Shown here in pieces: positions 25,449 through 35,370 of a stretch of 64,000 bases of DNA; positions within the stretch are counted from its first letter, which is position 1; every line of letters begins with the position of its first letter. A model generated the notes under the pieces. It saw only the letters and a list, made by a program, of their open reading frames with translations, ran no database searches and was not told where the DNA came from. This stretch comes from Desulfobulbus alkaliphilus. Its GTDB lineage: Bacteria > Desulfobacterota > Desulfobulbia > Desulfobulbales > Desulfobulbaceae. Made by a program: the position numbers and the translations under genes. The stretch is taken from positions 62,001 to 126,000 of the forward strand of contig NZ_JAFFQC010000002.1 of NCBI RefSeq assembly GCF_016918545.1. Direction: 5' to 3'.

Positions 25449-26534
25449 TTATATATTGCCAAGTTCGCCCGGCTTGAAATTGAAACCCACTTCAATGCTG
25501 TCCTTGTGGAGCATTGAAGGGAACCGAGGCATAGGGGAGGCGTTGCGAATCGTTCTTTCTACCAACTGATCAAAGAGGGGATCCCTGGAGCGCTGATCAA
25601 ACTGGATGCGCAGAACCTCGCCTTCCTTATTTATGGTGATGACCACCTGGGCGAGCAGGGCGGTATCCCAGCTGCGCATTTCCGGCAAGACCCAATAACT
25701 TCTGACCCGCTGGGCCACGGAGGACAGATATTGCTGCTCGACCATGGTCTGAGCCTGTTGCCGGCCGCTCCCGGGCCGATTGACGGCATCACGCACCGCC
25801 TGTGCTTCCCGATCGGCCGCGTTGCGGGCGGCCACTGCCGCGGCCGTGGCGGCCTCGGCTTCGGCACGTAAGCGTCTGAGTTCTTCCTCGGCTCGACGAC
25901 GTTCTTCCTCGGCCTGGGCAGCGATTGCTCTCTGGCGCTCTACCTCCCGTTGTTCAGCCTGACGACGCTGCTCCACCTGACGACGCTGCTCCGCCTGTCG
26001 CTGTCGCTCCTCAATCCTTTGTGCCAGTTCACGTTCTTCCTGCTGCCGCTGCCTGGCCGCCTGTTCTCTTATTCTCTCTTCCTCCAGCCGAGTATCCTGC
26101 GCGACCCTGACTTTACGATTCGGCGCGACAAGGGAGACCGGCTCAGCCGTGGCAGCCGGTTCCGGAGGAACGGGAACAACTGCTGTCTCGGCAGGCACGG
26201 ATACCGGAGTTGATTCGGGAGGTGGTGGCGGCTCAGGCGGTGCCACCGATTCAGAAGGCGGTTCGGGCGGCGGTGTATCTACGGGTTCAGCGGCCGGTGG
26301 AGCAGCAGACTCGGCTGGGGCGGCAGCCTCCGAAGAAACAAACTCTTCCGGCATCGAGACCAGACTGACAGCAACAATCTCGGTGGCAATTGTTCGGGTA
26401 TCGAACAGGGAAGGCAGATAGATGGCGAGGACAAAAAGGCCGATATGCGCCCCCATGGCCAACAGTAAGGCCATACCCCAGCGCTTTTCATCGGCCTGCC
26501 GATGGAGGTGAAAATCGGTTTCAGAAAAAGACAC
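25449..26534 (-). CDS. tolA: TolA-like energy transducer (TonB C-terminal domain)
   Basis: A 361-residue inner-membrane-anchored protein: one N-terminal span (ALLLAMGAHIGLFVLAIYL), a Pro-rich segment, a long charged coiled coil rich in Glu, Gln, Arg and Ala (about 140-245), and a C-terminal TonB/TolA domain ending VERTIRNASPMPRFPS. It spans the periplasm and links TolQR to TolB/Pal. The Pro-rich stretch and repeated RRQxEQRRQ-type coil give low-complexity DNA. It lies between tolR and tolB in the usual order. Confidence 0.93.
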   Translation of the reverse strand: MSFSETDFHLHRQADEKRWGMALLLAMGAHIGLFVLAIYLPSLFDTRTIATEIVAVSLVSMPEEFVSSEAAAPAESAAPPAAEPVDTPPPEPPSESVAPPEPPPPPESTPVSVPAETAVVPVPPEPAATAEPVSLVAPNRKVRVAQDTRLEEERIREQAARQRQQEERELAQRIEERQRQAEQRRQVEQRRQAEQREVERQRAIAAQAEEERRRAEEELRRLRAEAEAATAAAVAARNAADREAQAVRDAVNRPGSGRQQAQTMVEQQYLSSVAQRVRSYWVLPEMRSWDTALLAQVVITINKEGEVLRIQFDQRSRDPLFDQLVERTIRNASPMPRFPSMLHKDSIEVGFNFKPGELGNI

Positions 26535-26552
26535 AACCGGCTGCTCAACACT

Positions 26553-26975
<423 letters not shown>

Positions 26976-26979
26976 GTAA

Positions 26980-27672
26980 TTATGTCCTGGTGAGAATATC
27001 TCTTTCGATCAGATTGATGAAATCCGAACTGAAACTGTCCATGCTGGATTCGAATTCGACAACTTTGCCGGAGTAGTGATTGTAAAAGATGACCGCGGGA
27101 ATGGCAGCGGCGAGTCCGGCGGCAGTGACCACCAGTGCCTCGGAAATACCGGGAGCCACAACAGCCAGGGATGCGGATCCGCTGACGCCGATCCCCTGAA
27201 ATGCGGTCATGATCCCCCATACCGTACCGAACAGGCCGATAAAAGGTGTAGTGCTGCCGGTGGTTGCCAGAAACGAGAGGGAACGCGCCAGCCGATCCGT
27301 TTCCAGAATCTGGGCTTTACGCACCGCCCGTTTGAGATTATCCGTGGTGGCCAGCTGCCCCTTGAGGGTGGTTGCCTGCTGCCCGACTCCACGGGCGGCG
27401 CTGATCTTTTTCAATTCACTGTAGCCGGAGACAAAAACCGCGGCCTCGGGACTCAAAGAATATTGCCTGGCCGCATCGTAGGCTTCATTGAGGGTCTTGC
27501 TGCTCCAGAACGCTTCCAGGAAATCGGAGGAGGCGTTGCGGGTCTTTTTAAACAGCAGATGTTTCATGAAAACAATGGACCAGGACGCGATGGAAAAAAG
27601 GAGCAGAGTGAGCATGACCAGCTTGACGACCAGACCGGCATGCGCCATCATTTCAAAAATAGATACCGACAC
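26980..27672 (-). CDS. tolQ: TolQ/ExbB/MotA proton channel family protein
   Basis: A 230-residue protein with three membrane spans; the first is VVKLVMLTLLLFSIASWSIV and the last two flank GLFGTVWGIMTAFQGI and the following ALVVTAAGLAAAIPAVIFYN, the conserved MotA/TolQ/ExbB blocks. First gene of the tol row; the promoter is expected in the 285-base gap to the divergent flavoprotein gene at 27958. Confidence 0.95.
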   Translation of the reverse strand: MSVSIFEMMAHAGLVVKLVMLTLLLFSIASWSIVFMKHLLFKKTRNASSDFLEAFWSSKTLNEAYDAARQYSLSPEAAVFVSGYSELKKISAARGVGQQATTLKGQLATTDNLKRAVRKAQILETDRLARSLSFLATTGSTTPFIGLFGTVWGIMTAFQGIGVSGSASLAVVAPGISEALVVTAAGLAAAIPAVIFYNHYSGKVVEFESSMDSFSSDFINLIERDILTRT

Positions 27673-27957
27673 GAAATTCCTTCCTGTTTAAAAGATTATA
27701 CATTGCTCGACATGATCAAAGCGGCTGACCGGGCGGGTGGAGGAAAAATGCCTCCTGCATTCCGGATTTCCTTGAGGCGTGCAAGCTGGCCATGACTTGG
27801 CTCAGGCGATTTATAACAACTGTTAAGCATATCCGAAAACAATTATTCTGTCGACTGAGATCTGGAGATGGTGTACTAATCATTACATTCGGCGAAAATC
27901 CATCAAATCACCTGGTTAACCTATCCATCTCCTTTTTTTCTCTATCTGGAGGCAGGC

Positions 27958-28881
27958 ATGTCAAAACAAATGTATGATGTGGTAATAATCGGCTCCGGTC
28001 CGGCCGGCATTCAGGCAGCCATCCATGCAGTCCGCAGAAAGACCGATGTCCTCATGCTGGGCCGCATCGAAAACTCGTCCCTCTATTGGGCACATGTGGA
28101 GAATTATGCCTTTATTCCTGGTATTTCGGAGGGAATGGATCTGCTGCGCACCGGTGTTGAACAGGCAAAAAGTTTCGGCGCGGAGGTCTCGCCGGAAGAT
28201 GTCCTCAAGATCGTCTCGGAAAACGAATTGTTTCAGCTCGAACTGGAAAGTGGTCGCAGCATAACGACACGCTCCCTTGTCTTCAGCATGGGTGTTTCGA
28301 AAAAGAAGCTGGGTATTCCCGGCGAAAAAGACTTCATCGGTCGTGGGGTCAGTTACTGTGTTGACTGCGACGCCAATTTTTATCGGGGTGCAGTCGTTAC
28401 GGTGACCGGAGACAGAAGCGCCGCAGTGGATGGTGCCCTGACTTTATTGGATTATGCAGCCAAAGTCTACCTGGTGTCGGCAAAGCTTAATGTTGCCAGG
28501 GAACTGATGGAGCGGCTCAAAGCAAGCAAGGTGGAGTGCATCGAAAGCTCGGTCAGAGAGGTCTGCGGAAAAAACATGGTCACCTCGATTCTACTGGAGA
28601 ATGGAACGCGTCTTGAGAGCGAAGGATTATTCATCGAACTGGGCTCAAAAGGCGCGCTCGAACTTGCGACTCAGATCGGGGTGCAACTCGATAGCGAATC
28701 CTTGCAGTACATCGCTGTCAATCGGAAACAAGAGACAAATGTGGCCGGCATCTATGCTGCCGGTGATATTGTCGGCCCCCCATACCAAATGGCCAAGGCA
28801 GTGGGCGAAGGATGCATCGCTGGCATGGAGGCTGCTTCGTATGCCAGGAAAATGAAAAAAAGCGAGGACCTGGATTCGTAA
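27958..28881 (+). CDS. Thioredoxin-reductase-like flavoprotein with degenerate NADPH site
   Basis: A 307-residue FAD-dependent oxidoreductase. It has the FAD motif GSGPAG (12-17), the redox pair in YCVDCD (C134, C137) and the closing YAAGD FAD site. The NADPH-binding motif, normally GGGDSA, is VTGDRSA here (149-155) and lacks two of the glycines, so it may take electrons from another donor such as ferredoxin, or use nucleotide poorly. The last codons and stop (CTG GAT TCG TAA) come from the dispersed element starting at 28869. A leader ATCTGGAGGCAGGC precedes ATG 27958. Confidence 0.85.
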   Translation: MSKQMYDVVIIGSGPAGIQAAIHAVRRKTDVLMLGRIENSSLYWAHVENYAFIPGISEGMDLLRTGVEQAKSFGAEVSPEDVLKIVSENELFQLELESGRSITTRSLVFSMGVSKKKLGIPGEKDFIGRGVSYCVDCDANFYRGAVVTVTGDRSAAVDGALTLLDYAAKVYLVSAKLNVARELMERLKASKVECIESSVREVCGKNMVTSILLENGTRLESEGLFIELGSKGALELATQIGVQLDSESLQYIAVNRKQETNVAGIYAAGDIVGPPYQMAKAVGEGCIAGMEAASYARKMKKSEDLDS

Positions 28882-29085
28882 GCGTTCGTCCGTGCGTCAG
28901 CTGTATTGTCTGTGACCGTGCGAGTACAGTAGACTTTATCGGACGGGTACGGGCAATGCAGATGGCGTGCGAACGGATACCCCGAAGGGCGGCTGGTGAA
29001 AATATTGTCAAGAATTCCTGAGCAATTATAAGATAAGTACAGTAAGATATATCCAAAACATGCGTCCAGCCGTCACGAATTGAGG
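28869..29085 (+). mobile_element. MITE-like dispersed element, full copy with target duplication
   Basis: 217 bp, canonical orientation. Flanked by perfect 5 bp direct repeats GAGGA (28864-28868 and 29086-29090). Its left end overlaps the 3' end of the flavoprotein gene, and it separates this gene from the convergent darP. Its hairpin could block transcription from either side, which is inference. Confidence 0.93.
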
Positions 29086-29225
29086 GAGGAGTAAAAAGGT
29101 CTGCTCCACCACCCTGTATGCTTGGACGACCGGTCTGCCTGGTATTGGTTGACCAGCGCCCGGCGGCCTGTTTCTCCGCAAAAAAAACCTGCCCCGATAA
29201 ATGGATCCTTGATCGAGTTCGATTA

Positions 29226-29825
29226 TCAGGCACCCGGACCGAGTGCATGATTGTGTTGATTCCCCCCGGCAGGTTCTTTTTCCCCTCTTTTTTCAGCCCG
29301 TTGTTGATGATCCTGCGCTGCACGCAGTGAGCGAAAAATCTCCCGACTGTGGCGGGGGTTTCTGGTCCGGGCAAAGAGGTAGGCAAGTCGCGACAGGGCC
29401 CGGATGTCAATTGCGGGCAGATGCGTTTGGATCTCCTTCAGGGTGGCGCTGGTCCAATCCTCCTGCCACTCGGAGTGCTCGGCTTGACAGATCCGCATCT
29501 GCTCGATGGCTTCATCGATCAAGGTATCGCGATAGAACTCCAAGGCATGGAACTGCCTTTTTTCTTCCAGGGCTGTACCGCGATAGGCGCTGATGAAGGT
29601 ATAGAGATCTTGCAGGGCCTGTTCGCGAAGGACCAGCTTGGTGACATAGCGTACTGATCGCTGACGTTCACTGCCCCGTAATGCACCGATTTCAATCAGG
29701 TGTTGTTGAATTTCGCTCGGGCAGGGCGCTTGATTGATGACCTGGGGGGGCAGGCTTGCCAGTTCACTGACAAGCTCCTGGACCTGCTTCATGCGCCTTT
29801 TTTGTTCCGATCGGCTTATGCGCAT
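29226..29825 (-). CDS. darP: DarP/YjgA (DUF615) ribosome-associated protein
   Basis: A 199-residue basic, helix-rich protein. The start SRSEQKRRMKQVQELVSELA and then ALRGSERQRSVRYVTKLV match the DUF615 family, whose E. coli member assists late 50S subunit maturation. The family is best known from gamma- and betaproteobacteria. Tail (from about 170) is low complexity. Its start overlaps the end of coaBC by 10 bases, so the two are co-transcribed. Confidence 0.85.
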   Translation of the reverse strand: MRISRSEQKRRMKQVQELVSELASLPPQVINQAPCPSEIQQHLIEIGALRGSERQRSVRYVTKLVLREQALQDLYTFISAYRGTALEEKRQFHALEFYRDTLIDEAIEQMRICQAEHSEWQEDWTSATLKEIQTHLPAIDIRALSRLAYLFARTRNPRHSREIFRSLRAAQDHQQRAEKRGEKEPAGGNQHNHALGPGA

Positions 29826-31069
29826 CCAGGATCCCGATTCCCGCTGGAGTACTCCTGAGGACTGACGGACACCGCGGGCAAGAGAGTGACAACGGCATCC
29901 CAGATCCGATGGGCAGTGGCTTCCTTGCTGAGCAGCGGCAACTCAACATGTCCCTTTCGATCAATGAGGATCACCTGATTGGTCTCGACCTCAAAGCCTG
30001 TCTGCGGTCCAAGGATATCGTTAACGACGATCAAATCGAGGTTTTTTTCCACCAGCTTGCGCCGTCCTTCGCTGGCATGCTCGCGGCTTTCCGCTGCAAA
30101 ACCCACCAACAATTGGCGGGGAGGCCGTTTTCTTCCGAGTTCGGCAAGAATATCGATATTTTTCTCCAGATCAAGCTGCAGGCCCTGAGTCTTTTTTTTC
30201 AGTTTATGTTCGGAAAAGGCAATGGGCTTGAAATCCGCCACCGCCGCCGATTTAACAATGACATCCGCCCGCGGGGCACAGCCGAACACCGCCTGGGCCA
30301 TTTCCTCGGCAGTCGACACTCTGATCACATCCACACCGGGCGGATTGGCAAGACTGACCGGACCGGTGATCAGGGTCACCTGCGCGCCTCGACGGCGCGC
30401 AGTCCGTGCCAGGGCAAACCCCATTTTGCCGCTGGACCGGTTACTGAGAAACCGGACCGGATCAAGTGGCTCCCGGGTCGGGCCGGCGGTGATCACAACC
30501 TGCCGGCCGCAAAGATCATCGGGCTGAAAAAGTGCCAGCAGGGTCTCACGGGTTGACTCCCAATCCGTCAGCCTGCCGTCGCCAATTTCACCGCAGGCCA
30601 GAGAGCCGCTGGTCGAGTGCACCACATGGTAGCCAAAACGACATACACGGCTGATGTTCTCCTGGACGGCCGGATGGGCAAGCATGGCCGAGTTCATTGC
30701 AGGACAGACAACAATCGGGATGCGGGCGGCAAGGGCCACCGTTGCCAGGAGATCTTCCGCTATGCCGGAAGCCAGGCGGGCAAGGGTCTGTGCAGTAGCC
30801 GGCGCGATGAGCATGGCATCCGCTTCCCGGGACAGATTGATATGAGCCATGATTCGTTCCGAATCAGTGTCGAACATATCAAGATGCACCGGATTACCGG
30901 AAAGCGCGGCAAAAGTCAGGCTGCTGACAAAACGTTCCGCAGCCGCGGTCATTATCACTGTGACCACCGCTTCTTCACGGACCAGTTCCCGGACCCATTC
31001 CGCCGCTTTATAGGCGGCAATGGATCCGGACACCCCGAAGAGAATTTTTTTGCCCTGCAGGCCGGCCAT
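29816..31069 (-). CDS. coaBC: Phosphopantothenoylcysteine decarboxylase/synthetase CoaBC
   Basis: A 417-residue bifunctional coenzyme A biosynthesis enzyme. CoaC part: FMN-binding flavoprotein with GVSGSIAAYKAAE, a PAMN block (CPAMNSAM) and the ACGEIGDGRL loop with the reactive Cys. CoaB part from about 190: ITAGPTREPLDPVRFLSN, SSGKMGFALA, SAAVADFKP and KLKKKT. It makes 4'-phosphopantetheine from phosphopantothenate and cysteine. Length is normal. It follows the lipoprotein gene by 11 bases. Confidence 0.96.
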   Translation of the reverse strand: MAGLQGKKILFGVSGSIAAYKAAEWVRELVREEAVVTVIMTAAAERFVSSLTFAALSGNPVHLDMFDTDSERIMAHINLSREADAMLIAPATAQTLARLASGIAEDLLATVALAARIPIVVCPAMNSAMLAHPAVQENISRVCRFGYHVVHSTSGSLACGEIGDGRLTDWESTRETLLALFQPDDLCGRQVVITAGPTREPLDPVRFLSNRSSGKMGFALARTARRRGAQVTLITGPVSLANPPGVDVIRVSTAEEMAQAVFGCAPRADVIVKSAAVADFKPIAFSEHKLKKKTQGLQLDLEKNIDILAELGRKRPPRQLLVGFAAESREHASEGRRKLVEKNLDLIVVNDILGPQTGFEVETNQVILIDRKGHVELPLLSKEATAHRIWDAVVTLLPAVSVSPQEYSSGNRDPGCA

Positions 31070-31080
31070 ATTGCGCAGGA

Positions 31081-31566
31081 TTACGGGTGAACAATTTCAC
31101 CAAAGGGATTCATACCCATGGCCGCCGTTTGATCCATGGTAATGTACAGGGTCAATTCGGTTCTGCCGAGAAACCCATCGGTAATGAAAATCATACAGGT
31201 CTTGTTGGGTTTGACAAATGCCAGCATGATATCCTTGGACGTGGTTTCACCCGCTAACCTCCAATTGTTGCCCTGCATGGAGCTGATCATGAAATCTTTC
31301 AGGGAAAGGATTTCAACCCGGCCTCTGTATCTCCAGATCCCGCCGCGAAAGGATTCTGTTTTTATGCCGAGAGATCCTCTTCGATCCCATTTCAGCTCGG
31401 CAGGCATACTGATATCCGTGATGTCATCGGCAAAACCGGTCACCTGAGGCAGGCCACCGGAGACCTCAATGCTCTCTTTTGGTTTTGTCGCGGCACAACC
31501 GGCCAATGTCAGTGACAGCACCAGGCCAAGGAAGACCAACAGCTTGATTCCGTTATGCTCTTTCAT
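31081..31566 (-). CDS. Conserved outer-membrane lipoprotein, unknown function
   Basis: A 161-residue protein with a lipoprotein signal (LLVFLGLVLSLTLAGC, lipobox LAGC). The mature part is a small alpha/beta domain with no recognised catalytic motif. AAGGAGG lies about 9 bases before ATG 31566, which fixes the start. It comes before coaBC-darP on the same strand. Confidence 0.8.
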   Translation of the reverse strand: MKEHNGIKLLVFLGLVLSLTLAGCAATKPKESIEVSGGLPQVTGFADDITDISMPAELKWDRRGSLGIKTESFRGGIWRYRGRVEILSLKDFMISSMQGNNWRLAGETTSKDIMLAFVKPNKTCMIFITDGFLGRTELTLYITMDQTAAMGMNPFGEIVHP

Positions 31567-32170
31567 TCGACGTATCCTCCTTATTTCATAAAAACAAGCA
31601 GCCCCTCTCTGCAAGTGGACTCTTGACAGTACGGTACTTTTCCATCACTATGGACGTTTATCTCGGGACTACCCGCAAGCGCCGCTCTACCAACCGACTC
31701 CTGAACTGAACCGAATGACCGTCAGCCGGTATTGCGGATTCTCCGTGTAAAGAGGAGGTCTGGCCCTGCTAATGGTCCCCGGTAAGCAAAGTCAACGCCA
31801 GAGGCGGCCTGGTCAATTGTCGATGGCTCAGATAACCAGTTGTAAAAAAATAAGGTTTCGATGTCAACAAACATTCTTTGCAATGATTGAGGATTTCTCC
31901 TATATGCGGTGGCACTGACCGGGTACTGCTTCTCCACGTGCTGCGGACAGCGAGCTGCAGCTCCAATACAACCCCTTGCAATTTCGGTCCCAAGCGATGC
32001 CCATCGAGAAACACCACTCTTTCTCTGACTCTTGGTTGTCCTGTGAAAATTAACCCACCATTTGAACTATATGCCTGCGGTTCCTTTTGCCAGCGCGCCT
32101 CGATTCAGAGTACAGTAGCAATAATTTTTGGCCAGTCACCAGGTAACAGATCTTCCATTGCGCACCTTCC
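31567..32170. other. Gene-poor intergenic region of about 600 bases
   Basis: No protein frame with a good ribosome site and no copy of the dispersed element is seen. It must hold promoters for the minus-strand lipoprotein operon and the plus-strand tatD operon; a TTGAACT...TATATGCC pair near 32066-32078 is too close together to be convincing. A noncoding RNA cannot be excluded. Confidence 0.5.
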
Positions 32171-32998
32171 ATGAAAAAAACTTTCCCGATTCTTCCTGTC
32201 CTGCCTGACACAATCGAACTCATCGATACACACTGTCACCTTGACATGGATGCGTATCAAAATGACCTCGATATGGTCATCCAGAGGGCGACTGATCAGG
32301 GTGTCCGTCGCATTATCACCGTCGGCATCGACGCGGCCAGTTCAAGAAAAGCCGTGAGGCTTGCCGAACGTTACCCCGGCATCTATGCCACAATCGGCTT
32401 TCACCCGCATAACGCTCGCCAGGCAACCGATGCGGCGCTGCAGCAGCTGGCCCAGCTGGCTGAAAGCAGCTCCGTGGTCGGATACGGTGAAATCGGTCTT
32501 GATTATGTCAAGAATTATGCCCCACGTGATGTGCAGATCAACGCCTTCGAACGGCAGATCCATCTGGCCCGGGAACTTGATTTACCGGTGATCATCCATG
32601 ACCGGGAAGCCCACGCCGACTGCCTTGCCCTGCTTCGTGCCTGCGGCCCTTTACCCAGAGGCGGGGTGATGCACTGTTTTTCCGGTGACCTTCAACTGGC
32701 CATGGCTGCGATTGATCTGGGCCTTTATCTTTCTATTCCCGGTGTCGTCACCTTCAACGGTGCCCGCATGCTCCACGAAGTTGTCCGCACCATTGATCTC
32801 CGCTATCTTCTCCTGGAAACCGACGGGCCTTTTCTGGCACCAGTCCCCAACCGGGGCAGACGCAACGAACCAAAACTGATGCTGTATACGGCACAAATGG
32901 TGGCCGAGCTCAAACAGCTTTCCCTGACGGAGGTCGCCCGCGCAACCACGGCCAATGCCCTGCGCCTCTTTCAATTGCCCCGGGAGTACCCTGTATGA
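32171..32998 (+). CDS. tatD: TatD family metal-dependent DNase
   Basis: A 275-residue TIM-barrel hydrolase with metal ligands in DTHCHLD, E in YGEIGLDY, H in VIIHDRE, HCFSG and the closing TDGPF. TatD proteins are 3'-5' exonucleases linked to DNA repair, once thought part of the Tat pathway. It overlaps the next gene by 4 bases, forming tatD-yggS-ugd. No clear ribosome site before ATG 32171. Confidence 0.95.
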   Translation: MKKTFPILPVLPDTIELIDTHCHLDMDAYQNDLDMVIQRATDQGVRRIITVGIDAASSRKAVRLAERYPGIYATIGFHPHNARQATDAALQQLAQLAESSSVVGYGEIGLDYVKNYAPRDVQINAFERQIHLARELDLPVIIHDREAHADCLALLRACGPLPRGGVMHCFSGDLQLAMAAIDLGLYLSIPGVVTFNGARMLHEVVRTIDLRYLLLETDGPFLAPVPNRGRRNEPKLMLYTAQMVAELKQLSLTEVARATTANALRLFQLPREYPV

Positions 32999-33696
32999 TC
33001 AACGACAACCTGACCATGCTCCGTGCCGCCATAACCCAGGCGGCCCTGCAGGCGGGACGAAACCCAGCGGATATCAAACTGGTGGCGGTGAGCAAACAGG
33101 TGTCCATTGAAGGAATCCGCCGGGCCATTGCCTGCGGCCAGACCTTGTTTGGAGAAAACTATCTCCAGGAAGCCGTTGCGAAGATACCACACTGCCTGGG
33201 AGTGACCGGTTGGCATTTCATCGGCCACCTGCAAAGCAACAAGGTTGCCCAGGTGGCCAGGTTCTTTGATATGGTTGAAACCGTTGATCGGCTGAAAATT
33301 GCCATCGCGCTTGACAAGCAGGTACATTTGCTCAATAAGAACCTCTCGATTCTTATTCAGATCAATGTTGGCGGGGAAAAACAGAAATCCGGCATCTCGT
33401 GCGACGATGCTGAAAACCTCCTGCGACAAATCAGGGAGAAAACGGATCTGCCTGTACGGGGCCTGATGACCATTCCCCCCTTTTCTCCCGACCCTGAACA
33501 CAGTAGGCCATATTATCGAGCAGTACGAGATCTCGCCCGACGGTTCGCCGACCGGCAGCTCTTTTCAGATAACACCAACGTCGAACTTTCCATGGGCATG
33601 TCCGGTGACTTTCCGGTGGCAATTGAGGAAGGGGCGACCATCATCCGGGTCGGAACTGCATTGTTCGGCACCAGACAACTTAAGGAGATGCAATGA
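32995..33696 (+). CDS. yggS: YggS/PROSC family PLP homeostasis protein
   Basis: A 233-residue TIM-barrel protein binding pyridoxal phosphate through the Lys in KLVAVSKQ; FGENYLQEA, WHFIGHLQSNKV, QINVGGEKQKSGI and LSMGMSGDFPVAI are family blocks. It keeps free PLP and amino-acid pools in balance. Overlaps both neighbours by 4 bases. Confidence 0.96.
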   Translation: MINDNLTMLRAAITQAALQAGRNPADIKLVAVSKQVSIEGIRRAIACGQTLFGENYLQEAVAKIPHCLGVTGWHFIGHLQSNKVAQVARFFDMVETVDRLKIAIALDKQVHLLNKNLSILIQINVGGEKQKSGISCDDAENLLRQIREKTDLPVRGLMTIPPFSPDPEHSRPYYRAVRDLARRFADRQLFSDNTNVELSMGMSGDFPVAIEEGATIIRVGTALFGTRQLKEMQ

Positions 33697-35003
33697 ACAT
33701 AACCATGATCGGCACCGGCTATGTCGGCCTGGTGACCGGAACCTGCTTTGCTGAATTCGGCCACTTTGTCACCTGCGTTGATACCAATACAGAAAAAATT
33801 GCCGCTCTGCAAAAGGGAGTAATTCCCATCTATGAACCTGGGCTGGATGTGCTGGTACAGAAAAATACCACTGAAGGCAGGTTACAATTCACCAACGACA
33901 TGGCTCAGGCTGTCCCCGAAGCGGAAGCGGTCTTCATTGCCGTCGGGACCCCAAGCTCACGCAGGGGTGATGGGTATGCCGACCTCTCCTATATCTTTGC
34001 GGCCGCCAGAGAGATCGCTGGTCACCTTCGGGGATATACCGTGGTCATCGACAAAAGCACGGTGCCGGTGGGAACAGCCAGACAGGTGGACAGGATTATC
34101 CGCGAGGTGAACCCACAGGCAGATTTTGATGTTGCCTCCAATCCGGAATTCCTTCGGGAAGGAGCGGCCATCAATGATTTCATGCGACCGGACAGAGTAG
34201 TTATCGGTGTTGCCTCCACCAAAGCAGAACAGGTCCTCAGGGAAATATACAACCCCCTCTATCTCCGTGATACACCAATAGTCAGCACCACCATCGAAAC
34301 TGCTGAACTGACCAAGTACGCAGCCAATGCCTTTCTGGCGGTGAAGATCAGTTTCATCAACGAAATCGCCTGCGTCTGCGAATCAGTCAATGCCAATGTC
34401 ATTGACCTGGCCAAGGCTATCGGCATGGATGGACGAATTGGCAGTAAATTCCTTCACCCGGGCCCGGGGTACGGCGGGTCCTGTTTCCCCAAGGATACCC
34501 TGGCACTGATGCGCATCGTGCAGGAACATGGAGAAAATGTTCGGGTGGTTGAAGCTGCTGTGGAGGTCAATGCAGCCCAGAAAGCACGGATGGTGAAAAA
34601 AATCCGCGAAATGCTCGGAGGTTCGGAAACAGGCAAGACCATAGCCGTTCTCGGCCTGACCTTCAAACCGGAAACAGACGACATGCGGGATGCACCATCA
34701 GCCACCATTCTGCCGGCACTCATGGAAAAAGGGGCCAGAATCAGGGCCCATGACCCCAAAGGTATGCACGAGGCCCGAGAGTACCTGCCCAAAGGTATCG
34801 AATATACTGAAAATGCCTACCAGGCCGCGGAAGGTGCCGACTGTCTTGTTTTGATGACGGAATGGAACCAGTACCGGGCTCTTGATCTCGAGCAATTGAA
34901 ACAGAAGCTCAACGACCCGGTGTTCATCGATCTGCGTAATGTCTACGACCCGGAAACAATGCGGGCAGCAGGATTCCGCTACACCGGTGTCGGCAGGAAA
35001 TAA
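33693..35003 (+). CDS. ugd: UDP-glucose 6-dehydrogenase
   Basis: A 436-residue enzyme with NAD motif GTGYVGLVTG, the catalytic Cys in GPGYGGSCFPKD and the C-terminal domain with GLTFKPETDDMR. Oxidises UDP-glucose to UDP-glucuronate for polysaccharide synthesis. Length is normal. Ends the tatD-yggS-ugd unit; a copy of the dispersed element begins 15 bases after the stop. Confidence 0.96.
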   Translation: MNITMIGTGYVGLVTGTCFAEFGHFVTCVDTNTEKIAALQKGVIPIYEPGLDVLVQKNTTEGRLQFTNDMAQAVPEAEAVFIAVGTPSSRRGDGYADLSYIFAAAREIAGHLRGYTVVIDKSTVPVGTARQVDRIIREVNPQADFDVASNPEFLREGAAINDFMRPDRVVIGVASTKAEQVLREIYNPLYLRDTPIVSTTIETAELTKYAANAFLAVKISFINEIACVCESVNANVIDLAKAIGMDGRIGSKFLHPGPGYGGSCFPKDTLALMRIVQEHGENVRVVEAAVEVNAAQKARMVKKIREMLGGSETGKTIAVLGLTFKPETDDMRDAPSATILPALMEKGARIRAHDPKGMHEAREYLPKGIEYTENAYQAAEGADCLVLMTEWNQYRALDLEQLKQKLNDPVFIDLRNVYDPETMRAAGFRYTGVGRK

Positions 35004-35018
35004 CCACCCATGGATACT

Positions 35019-35196
35019 CCTGAATCCATGACGGCTAAACGCTTGTTATGATCATATAATAACCTTCACTAGCCGCCCTTCCGGGCTTCCGTCCGCACGT
35101 CAGCTCCATTACCCGTAACCGTCCGATAAAGTGTCCATTAATCGAACGGTCACAGACAACAAAGCTGACGCGCGGACGATCGCTCTCGGATCCAGG
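35019..35196 (-). mobile_element. MITE-like dispersed element, internally deleted copy with target duplication
   Basis: 178 bp; about 40 bp of the AT-rich part is missing but both ends and the hairpin remain. Perfect 5 bp direct repeats ATACT flank it (35014-35018 and 35197-35201). It sits between the convergent ugd and the four-cysteine gene. The remaining 174 bases to 35370 show no feature I can support. Confidence 0.92.
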
Positions 35197-35370
35197 ATAC
35201 TGTGTCCCCTCCAGTCTCAGGCGACCGGAGGGGTACAAGGTCGGATAGATCCCATATCTTCGGGAGATAAACAGTCTGGCGGTAGAGGAAAGCGATGTTG
35301 AAACGGCTGTGAGGATAGAGTTGCGGCCGCCTTGCACGACCGCAGCAAAGTTCAGATGCTGTACAAGAAT

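Noticed and set aside
25925-26110. Tandem-repeat-like ACGACGCTGCTCC DNA inside tolA
   Set aside because: Explained by the Arg/Gln/Glu-rich coiled coil of TolA, not a separate repeat.
31722-32174. Short frames on both strands in the 600-base gap before tatD
   Set aside because: They lack ribosome sites and have cysteine- and serine-rich translations typical of non-coding sequence.
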